The notes below the pieces were generated by a model. It saw nothing but the letters and a program-made list of their open reading frames with translations. It was not told the origin of the DNA and ran no database searches. A stretch of 20,063 nt of DNA, from NCBI GenBank assembly GCA_000310025.1, contig FN648745.1, positions 12,956 through 33,018 of the forward strand, given 5' to 3'. Source of the stretch: Ectocarpus siliculosus (lineage: Eukaryota; Sar; Phaeophyceae; Ectocarpales; Ectocarpaceae). Made by a program: the position numbers and the translations under genes. Numbering within the stretch: position 1 is the stretch's first letter; the number at the start of each line of letters is the position of its first letter. This document shows positions 1 to 10,480 of the stretch, piece after piece.

Positions 1-130
1 TTTTTGGGCACTCCCCCGAAAAAAAAAAAAAGACCGAAAACCCACCCCCCGCCCTGTGGAATTCGTAACGGGGGGCCGTAAAGTTTTTCCCGGATCCCGG
101 GGGCCCCCCCCCCCCCCCCCCCCCCCCTCC
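1..130. other. Low-quality contig end
   Basis: The stretch is built from homopolymer blocks: A-runs, repeated C-runs, and a C tract of over 20 bases at about 104-127. This pattern is typical of the unreadable end of a Sanger read and not of biological sequence. No gene call should rest on it. Confidence 0.8.
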
Positions 131-1786
131 CTTGAGTTGGCACTTAGGACCCATCAAAACACACCTGCCATCTCTCGGGCATAATTAACAATCAACCAAC
201 ACCTCATAAGGGTCCTCGGAACACCTTCTACGGTACTCGTACATGACGCCGCTAGAGGCACGTGTAGAGATACAACCAACTCTTCGAGCTCGACATGACA
301 ACAACCTCACCATGTGAGAGATACCAACAACATGAAACCGACCGGGTTCAGCTAAGCAAGGCCCCACCCACGTTTGCTTGTTTTTATCATCAAAACCTAA
401 GGTATATTAATCGCGTGTTGGTTGACACCGGAACTCTTCGCGCACATAGATTGCACACACAGCACACACAGCGTTTTCTGTTAAATTGTTTCTGTCTTAA
501 GGTTACAACACATGCTGCGTCCTCCCTGGCTTCTTCTCCTACGATACAAGCAGCGCTCAACACTTCAGCCTCCCCCCCTACCCCACCCTGCCCCGAAAAA
601 CTGTACCAAAAGTCGGCAGGAACCGGCTCAACTATGGAGGAACTGTGCTAGGAACTGTGCTAGGAACTGTGCTAGGAACGGTACTAGGAACGGCGCTGTT
701 CCATCTAGACTAAGATGCGTGGTCAACGGTCCAGAACAAAACGAGCCAGCGAGCAGCAGCCGAACATTACCGCCCCTCTTCTAATACCACACCTGACGAC
801 CAACAAAGTCGCATGCGTAAGACAACGTCGAGGTTTGGCAACCTGTGCAACGGTTTGAACTTGGCAGGGCACGCACGCGCATGGTCTCAACACTACGATC
901 GAGTGAGCCCAATGTAAAACGGAGGACCCAAACCTAATCTCCCCGCAAAATTTACGCCCGTTCATCCTCAACCCGGACGACGGGCGGTGAGCGTTGGTAC
1001 GTCGACGACAATAGGTGCTACTGTCGTCTTTATTCCCCGGCCTAGCTTCTGGCGGCAGGTACAAAAAGATGTACATTTCGCTTCGCGCTAAACGCACAAC
1101 GACAGAGTGTGCCGTTTGTCGTCGACACGACGCACCCGCGTAAAACAGAACAAGCTCTGGAGCCGACACCACAAAACGTTTTCTTCGTCTTCTCACTGCC
1201 ACCAAACAACAAAAAAAGTGCAACCCAGACGGAGACATATTGGGTCGAGCGATAGCGTTGGTAAAACATATCCCAAATTTACGCAGGCAACATCTACCAC
1301 CCGGTCCGGTCAGCCGCACCACCTACTGATCGGAAGCTGTGGCTTTGTTGTGGGGGAGCAGGCGAGGTATTCCCGGGCAAGTAGACAATGCTGAGGCGTG
1401 CGTGGTAACGACGGTGCGATATCCCCGCCAAGCCCATTTTTTTTTTCCGAGGGAGCCATGACGCTAAAATCCTCTCTCTCTAATGCGACGCGTTTTTCTT
1501 CCCCTGCCGTCCTTCCTTTCCGTCCCTTGGACACCATCACGCATCAAACAACAACAACACCAACACCACCACCACGAACGAAAAGAACAACAACACCAAA
1601 ACCAGAACCAGCAACACCAACGCAGCAAGAAGACGGCAAACCCCCTCATGTACGTAAGAAGCACTTGACAATCCCACCAGCCACCCACAACACACACAAA
1701 TCAACAAAAGGATCGCATCAACCCCCGAAGCCTACACACGACGTCGGGAGGGGAAGAGGAGGAGGCGAGGGCAGGCAGAACACGTT
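131..1786. other. Downstream flank, no supported gene
   Basis: I find no recognisable gene here. Several open frames exist, the longest about 199 codons on the minus strand at 723-1322, but none shows a domain, a splice pattern or coding-like composition. At 1540-1630 the plus strand is rich in CAA and CAC triplets. Read on the minus strand this is a G/T-rich tract just beyond the stop of the torsin-like gene, so it may lie in its 3' untranslated region. A 12-bp minisatellite at 638-697 is listed separately. Confidence 0.5.
638..697 (+). repeat. 12-bp minisatellite, five units
   Basis: The unit AGGAACTGTGCT occurs three times without change (638-649, 650-661, 662-673). Two diverged units follow: AGGAACGGTACT (674-685) and AGGAACGGCGCT (686-697). 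The array sits in sequence with no supported gene. Confidence 0.9.
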
Positions 1787-4700
1787 TCAGGCGAGAGCCC
1801 CGTGCTCGTGCAACACCCCTCTCCAAGCCAGGTCGCACTTGGGCCCCTCCACCACATCCGGGTGCTCCCGCTGCAGCTCCGTCAGGCCGTCGGCGTAGTC
1901 CGGTTCACACCGGTGGAAAGACACCTTTCGAGGCCAACGCACACACAAGCAGTGTTTTGTGTTTTCCCACCCCACTGAGACTGACGTATTCTCATGGGCC
2001 AGCCGGTGAGCACGGTCGATGCTAATCATAAAAACACGCACTGATGTTTTTTAGCACGGGAGAACGAGCAGCAATGCCGCCTGATAGGATTGAGACCTTC
2101 CCTTGTACTTGAGAAGCAGGACTCTGCTGTTGTACAAAACTGATCATTGGTCAGTCGGTTAGCGCGGTCGATAAAACTAATAAACATGCACGCACGTGTA
2201 TATTGTTTTTCGTCTGGTGCCATTTCTGGCTTCCACCCGGAGATTAGCCTGCTTAGGCTCCCTGTGAACTCCCCCCCTCACAGCACCCCACATCATGACC
2301 GTTTTTAGTCGCACAAAGAGGTACTACGTAGGTCTGTTCATTGGTCAAAACATGATAACGTATTTAGTGGATGATAACGACACGTACACACACCACGTGC
2401 GTGATGCGTGCATCGCTGCGGTACACATGTGCGGCTGCACGGGCGACAATCGCCACAAAAAAAAAACAAAGGCATCACTCGCTTCCCGGCGATGGAAACA
2501 TTTCACCTTCGCTGTTGTACAAACATATCATCATCGCTGTTGTACGTACAACGCGCGCGTAGTTCGTGAGTAGCAAACCAGGGGTCGATGCCGCCATTTG
2601 CTGAGCAAGTTCGTTTCTTCCTCGTTATTTGTTCGAACGACCTTCTTTCTCATCGTCGGCTTGGAGCGAGCGACACACACACACACAGCGCCACATCTAA
2701 ACAACCACACCGCACGAATACGTGGCATATGTGTGTACCTGTTCTGTCGAGGCGTCGTACCGGATGTCCACCATGAACGGCTCGCTCCAGCACCGACCGC
2801 CGCCGCCACCCCTACTACTGCTGCTGCTGCCGCCATAGCCCCCTTGCGCTGGTCGTCCCCCCCCCCCTCCCCTCCCCTGCCCCTCCGGGGATCCTGTTTC
2901 TTCTGCGCCTTCGTCCGTTGCCGCGCACGTGGGGTTGAGCACGTGGTTGCGTATGGCGCCTGTGAGCCTTCGCATGGACACCTGTGAGGTTTCCATTTAA
3001 CGTAGGGAAGCGGGGTTGCTTTTGTGTTTGGTCAAGGAACGGTTACATAACTCCAACCCGTGGCCGCACAGAACGGCCCCTTTCTACCCTCTCCTCCTGC
3101 GGTACGTTGCCTTCGATTTTCAATGCGACAAGAGAGCACTCTCTTCCCTCTGTGTACACACGAACTAGCGCTATCCGCTCCAGTTGATTTTATTCGAAAT
3201 ACGAGTAGATAGGCGAACAGCAAAAGAGGCAGATGACCCATACATGGTAAAAGGACAGAGTAGACAGGCAGATTTGGAGGGAAACAACCAATAAGCACTT
3301 TTGGTGGACGCCACAGGTACGACGGGGGGCAGTGAGCGCGCCGCGGTAAAACAAACAAGATGCGCAGCAGCAATCCCGCTAAACAGAGTCTCATGTAAGG
3401 AGGCTATCGCAGTGCACACTGTTCACGCCGTGTTTCGCGCGTCTGTCGCCGTCGTCGGTGTCTGATTTCGGGAGTTTGGTTACCACGCCAACCGGCTGAC
3501 AGATGAACATGCACTTGTCTCCGTGGAAATACAAAAAAATCCCCATCTATTCCGCGGGGTCCCCGGACGGGTGGGTTGGTGAGGTCAGCGCGGAATAGAG
3601 TGGGCGGAGGGGTCCAGCATCCGGACAAGAGAGAAAGTAGACGATCGCGCACCAGCACATGGGTGGGACCAGCCGCAGCACCCTACATCTAGATTCGTCT
3701 GAAATGTCCATGCAACCACACTTGTCACAGCAGTGCTGTCGTGGGACCCTCGGTTATCGGTGACCCCCCCCCCCCCCCCCCGCGCGCTTCTCCCTTACCT
3801 TCTCCACGTCTCTAGCCCCGTACGCCGCGAGCTGGTGCCGGATTATCTCTTCCCTTCCGTCGTTGGGCAGCGTCACGTGGTAACTCGAGTACTGAATGTA
3901 CTGGGGCTGGACCAGGTGCCACCGCAGACCTGCCACAGCGACAACAACGAAGATAATGTTAACACCACAAGCAGGAAGAAGCAGCAACGACATCAAACAA
4001 CAGCAGTTCCAACAACAAATCAACAGCAGTCTTTTGGAAATCTGTTTTGTCAGCTGTAGAACGCGTTGGCGGTCGGCACGGTGGTAACAGGTCTACTAGA
4101 ACACGGGGGTCATCTCGTTCAACCGGGCTCTATGAGCGGCCATTTCATTCCCCCCCTTTCCCCTTCCAGACCTGTTCATACACATGATATAATTCTTCAG
4201 TTTTCCCGGTCCCCACGTACTCGCACAAACACTGCGCCTGATGTGAGAGCCTGGTCCAGCGAGAACCCGGCGTGCTCCGTCCCGGCTTGCGAGGTCAATG
4301 GTCTAACGACTACGGCATGCACGGCTACTGCTGTACGAGTGCATCCCCCCAGCACCACCCACCAGATGTCGTGTACAAGCCCCCATCGAGGGTCTCGGCC
4401 AGCTTCTTGAGCTTCAGCTCCACGACGAGGAGGTTGCTGGCGGGGTCCATGGGAAGGTAAGGAACCACCTTGTCCACCATCTTGCCGAACCGCAACCTAA
4501 ATAGGGAAAAAAACGCAAAACACAAATGACGGGAAAACACAGCAGTCATCCACCGTCAAATGTCTTGCTCGCGCATTGCATCACACGCGATTTGCACGCG
4601 GGGATTAACAGGATGGGATTGGACAGGTCTCAGGCTGAAGGAGGGCTGACTGCGCCATGAGAGCGCGGCGGGACCTTGATGCGCCAAGAATCGTGAACAA

Positions 4701-5352
4701 AACCCCAAGCTGGTGCATGCACGTGACCACGCCTATTTTCGATGCGCCGCGAGGGTGAAGGAGCGTCTGCCGCCGAACGCACGGCGTCCCGCGTTAACTC
4801 CCATCGATTCCGTACGAGGGGAAAGCGACCCACTCTCCGCAATCAAACAATCGGGGAAAGATCTTCCACCACCCTTAGCTCTGCACAAGTGCTGCAGCAT
4901 TTTCGAGTCTTCTCACTGCCACGCCCTGCCTTAAGCGGAACTAAACACCCCCATCAGCAATCACCCGGTCAAATAAGACAAGGGGCAGAGCGACGGCGAA
5001 AAGCAAAAAAACCCTAACCCTCCTCTCTTTGTATCCTTGTCTGTCTCTGCCTCTCTCTTACCGCTCCCACTGCTCGTCCAGGCTCCTCTTGACCGCCGAT
5101 TGGAGAGCTCCCTGTTCCGACGGCCAAAAAACAAAAAGTGGACAGGACACAAGCCAAGCGCGACGGAACGAAACGGCCAGCAGTTGCAACAGTCATTTTT
5201 CCAAGGCCGGCGGCGGTGACGGCCAAAAAAACGATTCATCGGAGCGGGGCAGGGGTAGGAGGCGAGAAGCTTAAGCAAGGGGAGGGGGGAGAGAGAGAGA
5301 GAGACCGATGCCTTTCTCCTATCTTTTTTGCGAAGAACAAGCCAGCAAGCAG

Positions 5353-5428
<76 letters not shown>

Positions 5429-7677
5429 CGTCGCCGCCAAACTCACCGGAACCACGTCGGAGCGTTTCCGGTACCTGAGCACGGCCGCGTTGACGCCCTC
5501 GGCCCCAACGTCCGACACGAGGAGGAAGACGACCCTGCTGCTGTCCACAGACACGTTCTGACCTCCCCGCTCGAACGTCACTCGAGGATGCTCCGACATC
5601 GCCTCGGCTAGCGCTGGTGTCAGGATCGACGGTGAACACGTTTAAACTACGATTATGATACGACGAGGACATAGTGAACATGATTACTACGAGAATGCCA
5701 AGATTGTACTTATGTAGCACACCCCGACTGACAATAGACAATATTAACTCGGCAATCTCAGCGGGCGAAATAAGGCCATTATTGCAGGATGCAAAAGATG
5801 AAAGTCACAAGGCGAAGAACGAACCCCTCTCTTTTGGAGATAGGGCGAAAGAGAGAATCTCATTAAGGGCACCGCGAAGCTGTTGAAGCACCGCAGTGAC
5901 AGCAGTGTCGGAGGGTTACAGACAGACAGACTGCTACATAGCGCGCCTGTATCCAAACACCGAAACAATTTCTTGTTACATGCAGCAGCAGTACCGCCCA
6001 TGTAAGAGAAGCTCTTCTCTCTCTCTCTCTCTCTCTCTCGTTTTGTCTCTCTCGCCGTACCGTCCAGCGTCCCCGGGGCGGCCTTCTGCAGCTCATCGAA
6101 CAAGACCACCACGTTGCCGCCGCAGTACTCCAGCCGCTGACCAAGCTTCCGCCGTATCAGGCTCTGGTACTCCTCCACCTTCGCCGCAACCATGTAGTCC
6201 GCCCCACTTCCATACCACCAAGCATACACGCACCACACCGCGACACAGTCGGCGAGGAAAAAAATCAGGGAAAAGGGGTAAGGCGACGGCAAACAGCTCT
6301 TTAACATGCCTAGAGCATGATACCCCACCGACAACATACACGTCGTCGAAATACAGCGGCAGGGTCTGGGACAATGAGGCAACGAGCCGTGTGTTCGTGT
6401 GTGTGGGCGCGTGTTTTATAACTAGCATCGACCGCGCTAGCCGTCTGACCAATGAAAAGATGTCAGTCTCATGGAGGGGGAAAAAACATTACCTCGCTTT
6501 CTAATGAATCGATAAGGTGTGTGTGTGAAACAGCACCCTTTTCACTCGAGAAAAGAAATGTATTGCAACGCTGATACGGTAGCGAGTTGATCGATGACGG
6601 GGCTTCATGGCAACAAAAAAAACCAAGCACATGTTATGCTGGCCGGTGTAACATCGGCACGGATGGTGTCATGGTGACGAGGTCGACCGTTACGTGAAAT
6701 CGATTCGGGAACACCGCGAGCACGCCGAAAAACCGCTCGAAACAGACCTTTTCCCGGCGACGAACGTTTTGATACACCTTCGGAGAAGACAAGTGCATGT
6801 AAACACCAGGTACACACTCGGCAAACACCATTCCCCCCCCCAACACCGTCCGAATTCTGTGCACGCCTTGCAACCCCATACGGAATTGGAGGCGCGCACG
6901 CATCACACAGGGGTTCTCCTCGGCGTGAGCCCAGATCTGAGCTCCTCAGCATCGAAGGCGAGACCGGACTTCCGGTGAGGCCGTGCCCCACGCATGACTG
7001 AACGGAAACGCTGTCGAAAAACATGAAGCAGGGGGCGTCGACTAGAGAGCGAGCGGCCTGTCGCCCTTCGAGCCAACGCGGCGGAACTCACTTGAGCACC
7101 AGGAGCCCCCTGGGGATGTCCCTCGTGCCGCCCGTGATGCGGCAGCGCTTGGTCAGCAAGGCGTCCGCCAGCACCCACGCCGTCTCTGTCTTCCCGGTGC
7201 CCGTCGACCCCGTCAGCGCCACCACCAGCGGCTCGTACCGGTCCGACTGCCGGCTGCGAGCGTCTCATTCGCCGTCGTCATAGTCGTCGTCATAGTCGTC
7301 GTCATTGTTGTTGTTGTTGTTGTTTGGACAGCAGTGAGCATGAAAGACAAGGGTCAAATGTCGCGAGATAAGTTGTCTCGGTTTGGGACACACCGTTCCC
7401 GTGTGCGACGGGGTTACTTACATACCGTGGTGGTACTCGGGCTCGTCGACTTTTTTTTTTTTTTCACCGAGCAGCGAGAAGGCAAACAAGCAGCGTGTGT
7501 GCGCGCGGGGCGCATTTGCACAGTATGTGCGTGGGAGGTGCGATCACTTCCTGTACGCGGAAATGAGATTTTGGTGACCTTGTTTGGTGCGTGAAGAGTA
7601 GGAAGGGCCAGACATGTAAAACGGAAATCATATCACTCCGCACACTCCGGGCCGAGAAAACATGCTGAAAAACAAGG

Positions 7678-7736
<59 letters not shown>

Positions 7737-9063
7737 GAGGTTGACATCCACACGGGAACTACAATAGCATGCTTCAGTACTAAGAGAACACAACATAAAC
7801 AGTTAGAACTGGCATGGGGTCGCTCGCAGATTGTACCTGTAGTGCCACGAGGACAGAGCACCGTCGAGAGATTCTAAGGCGAGCGGCTGCGCCAGGATGC
7901 CGTCCTGTAGAGCCCGTCTTGCCGCCTCTACCGGGTCATCGGCAAAGGGACACACGCCTGCCCCGTGCCATCCCATCCCATCCCATCCCATTCAACCACA
8001 AGCATGAAGCAAGCGTGGCAGGGCAAACGATCGTGTTGTGTAAAACGTGGCAGCCATGGCGAGGCAAATATTGCTGCTTGTCGCGACCTCGGGCGCTGGA
8101 AGAGCAAAGTGTTCTGAATCGAAGGGATAGCAACAAGAACAGAGGAAGAAGTAAAAATACATGACGAGTTTATCTTCTACTAGCGATAGTTTCTTCTACA
8201 GACGATAGGCCTTGCGGGTAAACAACAAACAACAGGTAAGCCTTGCCCGTGCACGGCCAGAGAGCACTTGGTACTCTCTGGTTGTTGCATGTTTCAGCTA
8301 GGGCCTGTACTCACGCCACCCAATTAAGTAGCTTGCCAGCGTCAGGTATCTATTGTGGAGATCGACAACTCAACATGCACTTCCGGACGGTTGATGAGGC
8401 CACTGCTGTTGCCCCCGCCGCCCTGCCTACTAGACTAATGTAGAGGTAACAGCAGTGCATTCGTATCGTACAGCAGTACCTCGCAAGTTTGGAGGCGTGA
8501 GAGCCGGTCGGTCAGGGGAGCAGAACATGAACCGAGACCAGAAGTAAATTGAACTCCATATTCTGGTCGCTACACGATACTTTGAGAGCAGAATATCCTT
8601 CAGTCGGCGTACTACGGGCAGGTTACGCGTGAGACAGCAGCGATTCGCGAGACAGCAGTGGAGCAACTGCTGCGGTTGTTATCATATGCAACCATGCATA
8701 TTCTACAGCAAGTAGGGCAGCCACAACAAAACCTATGCTACACTCAACGCTCGATTCCAAAACCATCAAGCTCTCCTCTTGCACCCCAGGCGTCCCACGA
8801 CAACCAAGCGTCGCCATCCGACTTAAATCCTCACCATAGCCTGCCGTCTCCATGGCGAGATCGACACCCCACCAAGTGAGGCTGCCCATGACTCGAACGG
8901 CATCCAACACGGATATAGTCGCTGCAGATGTGGCAGTTGCCGCTGGTTCTTCCTCCACGCTTGCTGCCATCTGGGCCTGGCTCACAATCATGGCCATCAA
9001 AGCGTACAGCAGGGAGACCCATCTCGGCCGCGATGCCGACCGAACCCTTACTCGACGTAGCAT
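1787..9063 (-). CDS. Torsin/Clp-like AAA+ ATPase with signal sequence, ten exons, complete
   Basis: Exons in order of translation are 9063-8835, 7957-7837, 7253-7092, 6206-6061, 5607-5447, 5111-5062, 4496-4363, 3929-3799, 2981-2739 and 1924-1787. They total 1515 nt, giving 504 residues plus TGA. All introns are GT-AG and the phases agree at every junction (1,2,2,1,0,2,1,0,0). Residues 15-33 are hydrophobic (WVSLLYALMAMIVSQAQ), a likely ER signal sequence; no phenylalanine follows it, which argues against heterokont plastid targeting. Walker A is GSTGTGKT (132-139) and Walker B is VVVLFDE (203-209). Sensor 1 reads SDVGAE (251-256), with Asp where the family has Asn. VVPYLPMD (300-307) matches the torsin VPFLPLE signature. 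GAR (372-374) is a Clp-type sensor 2. A Gly/Ser-rich tract at about 408-442 interrupts the C-terminal domain. Known torsins are ER or nuclear-envelope luminal ATPases activated by partner proteins, and that role is inferred here. The start at 9063 was chosen because it directly precedes the signal sequence; an in-frame ATG at 9264 is possible. A diverged Clp/HSP100 relative is the alternative. Confidence 0.85.
1950..2040 (+). repeat. Dispersed tRNA-like repeat, copy 1
   Basis: This copy lies in the last intron of the torsin-like gene. It contains GGCCAGCCGGTGAGCACGG, resembling a tRNA D-arm/A-box, followed by TCGATGCTAATCATAAAAACACGC. It matches the element at 6408-6498 on the opposite strand over about 85 bases, including the flank GAGACTGAC. 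I see no B box, so it is probably a truncated SINE. Confidence 0.6.
2135..2200 (+). repeat. Dispersed tRNA-like repeat, copy 2
   Basis: The core ATTGGTCAGTCGGTTAGCGC closely resembles a tRNA D-arm with its internal A box. It is followed by GGTCGATAAAACTAATAAACATGCACGC, related to the other two copies. Similarity outside the core is weaker. It lies in the same intron as copy 1, about 100 bases further on. Confidence 0.55.
4268..4325 (+). repeat. tRNA 5'-half-like repeat, copy A
   Basis: The segment contains GAGGTCAATGGTCTAACGAC and ACGGCATGCA, in the pattern of a tRNA acceptor-side sequence plus D-arm. It shares TGCTCCGTCC and the D-arm core with 13083-13138. It lies in intron 7 of the torsin-like gene. 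No anticodon arm or B box follows, so it is a tRNA-derived fragment and not a tRNA gene. Confidence 0.5.
5339..5428 (+). repeat. (GCAA)n microsatellite
   Basis: Nineteen perfect GCAA units span 5353-5428, preceded by an imperfect start from 5339. The array is in intron 5 of the torsin-like gene and reads (TTGC)n on the sense strand, starting 18 bases after the donor at 5446. Its reading frames yield spurious Leu-Ala-Cys-Leu or Lys-Gln-Ala-Ser proteins. Confidence 0.95.
6016..6039 (+). repeat. (TC)12 microsatellite
   Basis: Twelve TC units lie in intron 4 of the torsin-like gene. On the sense strand this is (GA)n, starting 21 bases after the donor at 6060. Confidence 0.9.
6408..6498 (-). repeat. 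Dispersed tRNA-like repeat, copy 3
   Basis: On the minus strand this reads ATTGGTCAGACGGCTAGCGC, then GGTCGATGCTAGTTATAAAACACGC. The 5' flank GAGACTGAC is shared with copy 1. It sits in intron 3 of the torsin-like gene. No B box follows, so a functional tRNA is unlikely. Confidence 0.6.
7268..7322 (+). repeat. 12-bp GTCGTCATA-type array plus (TTG)6
   Basis: GTCGTCATAGTC-like units repeat about three times, followed by six TTG units at 7305-7322. On the sense strand this forms the 3' end of intron 2, ending 14 bases before the exon 3 acceptor. There is therefore no pyrimidine tract there. Confidence 0.85.
7680..7733 (+). repeat. (GA)27 microsatellite
   Basis: A perfect run of 27 GA units lies in intron 2 of the torsin-like gene, about 100 bases downstream of the donor at 7836 on the sense strand. 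It is (TC)n in the transcript. Confidence 0.95.
7968..7991 (+). repeat. (CCATC)n pentamer array
   Basis: Four CCATC units plus a partial one lie in intron 1 of the torsin-like gene. They are ten bases upstream of the exon 2 acceptor on the sense strand, where they read (GATGG)n. Confidence 0.9.
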
Positions 9064-10480
9064 CGGCGAACACGTGTCGGCCAACACGATGGTTATTGCT
9101 GTCTGAAATGGCAACACAAGACAGGCACACAACAGACAAGCACACACACACAAACAGACCGCTTTTTCGGGGGGGGGGGGGGGGCGCGGCGCGGAATACT
9201 TGTAGCGTAAGGGGAGGGTTCCAACGGTTTTGAAACGGGCGACGACGACCACGATCCTGTACATCTATTTCACGAACAAAGAGAGACGAGACGATCATCC
9301 TGTATCTCATGCGAGTTGGTCGTCACGCAACACATCGATGCTCTGTTTTTTGGGTTATCGGTGCATATATGTATGTGTGTCCTGTTCGATCTGTGGGCCT
9401 ACAGCAGTATTATTACTCCAACAAAGTCTCGTCTGTGATTTCTGACAAAAGTGTGCGTTCTGCTTCCACCGCCAGCGACGCCGTTGATATTCATTCTCTT
9501 GCTGTCGTTATTGCCCGCTGTTTGGGCGTTGATCGATGGAACACCTTTCGAAGCCTGTACGTCGTACTTTTTACGAGTTGCACGGGCTTCGAATACCTTC
9601 TATAAACGACAGGTACAACTGCTGCATGTCGGTTTCTGCATTGATTGATGTGGGGATCCCTTCTTGTTGGCATATTATATACCAGGTATAGTCTAGACCA
9701 GTAATACTACATACATGTATGTACTTTGGACTTCAGTTGTCAATCTCACCCTTGAGTTCTTCTTCTCTGGCCGCCATCTATTCTGAGACCTTCTTTGACG
9801 ACGTAGTAATGACCCCAAGGTCGAGGTATGATGTTGTAGCTTTAGCCAGAATGGATATTATACAGCGCATAAGAGTTAGTCTACCTGCCATGTCCACACC
9901 TACCCCTCTCTGGGTATGTTTGTTTTTGGACGCACCAGCAAGGGTCAAACAGGAGAAAGGCCATGCACAGGAGTTGTATTGTTGTTCTGTTTTGTCTCCA
10001 CCGTCTTTCGTTCCTTCTGCGGTGCTTCTTATTTTTGTCCTCACTTTTGTGCGCACTACACAAGTAGTCTATGCATAAAAGGATGGTCAATCTGTCTTCG
10101 GTTCCTTTCCCTCGTGCGGGCCTTGCGGTAGAAATTGGTATACACCTAACAAGTAGCCGTTGTCCACATTTGTATGGGCGCACAATGTTAGAGCAGGTTC
10201 TAGGCCGTGTGTGCCATGACGAGATTCGAACTCACTTCAAACTCCAGAACGTTGCGACCAATTGAGACAAAATGGGGCGACCAGGTTAGTATGACCAGCG
10301 GGGGGTACAAGGTCACTTCCTCCCGTTATTGTGGCAAATTCGATCGACGACGTAATCATTATTTCCCGCTAAAAACCGAAAATATCTCATTCGCCTCCCA
10401 TCTTTGTTTGGTGTCGGTATCTAGTCTAGAGGTTTCGTCTTCTTCCTGTGTGCTTCGTTTCTGGCCCGTTCGATACCGAT
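9064..10480. other. Intergenic region upstream of the torsin-like gene
   Basis: This should hold the promoter and 5' untranslated region of the torsin-like gene, but I see no clear TATA box or initiator. A run of 16 G lies at 9169-9184 next to a CA-rich stretch. A hydrophobic plus-strand frame at about 9439-9611 is discussed under findings. The frame 9719-10078 (plus, 119 codons) shows no domain. A tRNA-like element at 10200-10275 is listed separately. Confidence 0.5.
10200..10275 (-). repeat. tRNA-like element with B box, probable SINE head
   Basis: On the minus strand GTTCGAATC (10231-10223) is a consensus B box inside a T-arm-like stem GTGAG / CTCGT. The upstream ATTGGTCGCAACG (10262-10250) resembles a D-arm. 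The expected acceptor stems do not pair, so this looks like a Pol III-type SINE head or tRNA pseudogene. Confidence 0.45.

Noticed and set aside
723-1322. 199-codon minus-strand frame
   Set aside because: No domain, no convincing start, no splice context and no coding-like codon pattern.
4497-5446. Direct splice of exon 5 to exon 7 of the torsin-like gene
   Set aside because: The phases clash (0 against 2). The small exon at 5062-5111 fits both phases and has good splice sites.
4961-5741. Long frames rich in Leu-Ala-Cys-Leu or Lys-Gln-Ala-Ser
   Set aside because: They are translations of the (GCAA)n microsatellite. Only the parts in exon 5 (5447-5607) and exon 6 (5062-5111) are coding.
5339-7733. 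CRISPR-like array
   Set aside because: The repeats are pure microsatellites without spacers, in introns of a eukaryotic gene.
9063-9264. Earlier ATG at 9264 for the torsin-like protein
   Set aside because: It adds 67 residues drawn from a G-run and CA repeats and puts the signal sequence inside the protein. It cannot be excluded without transcript data.
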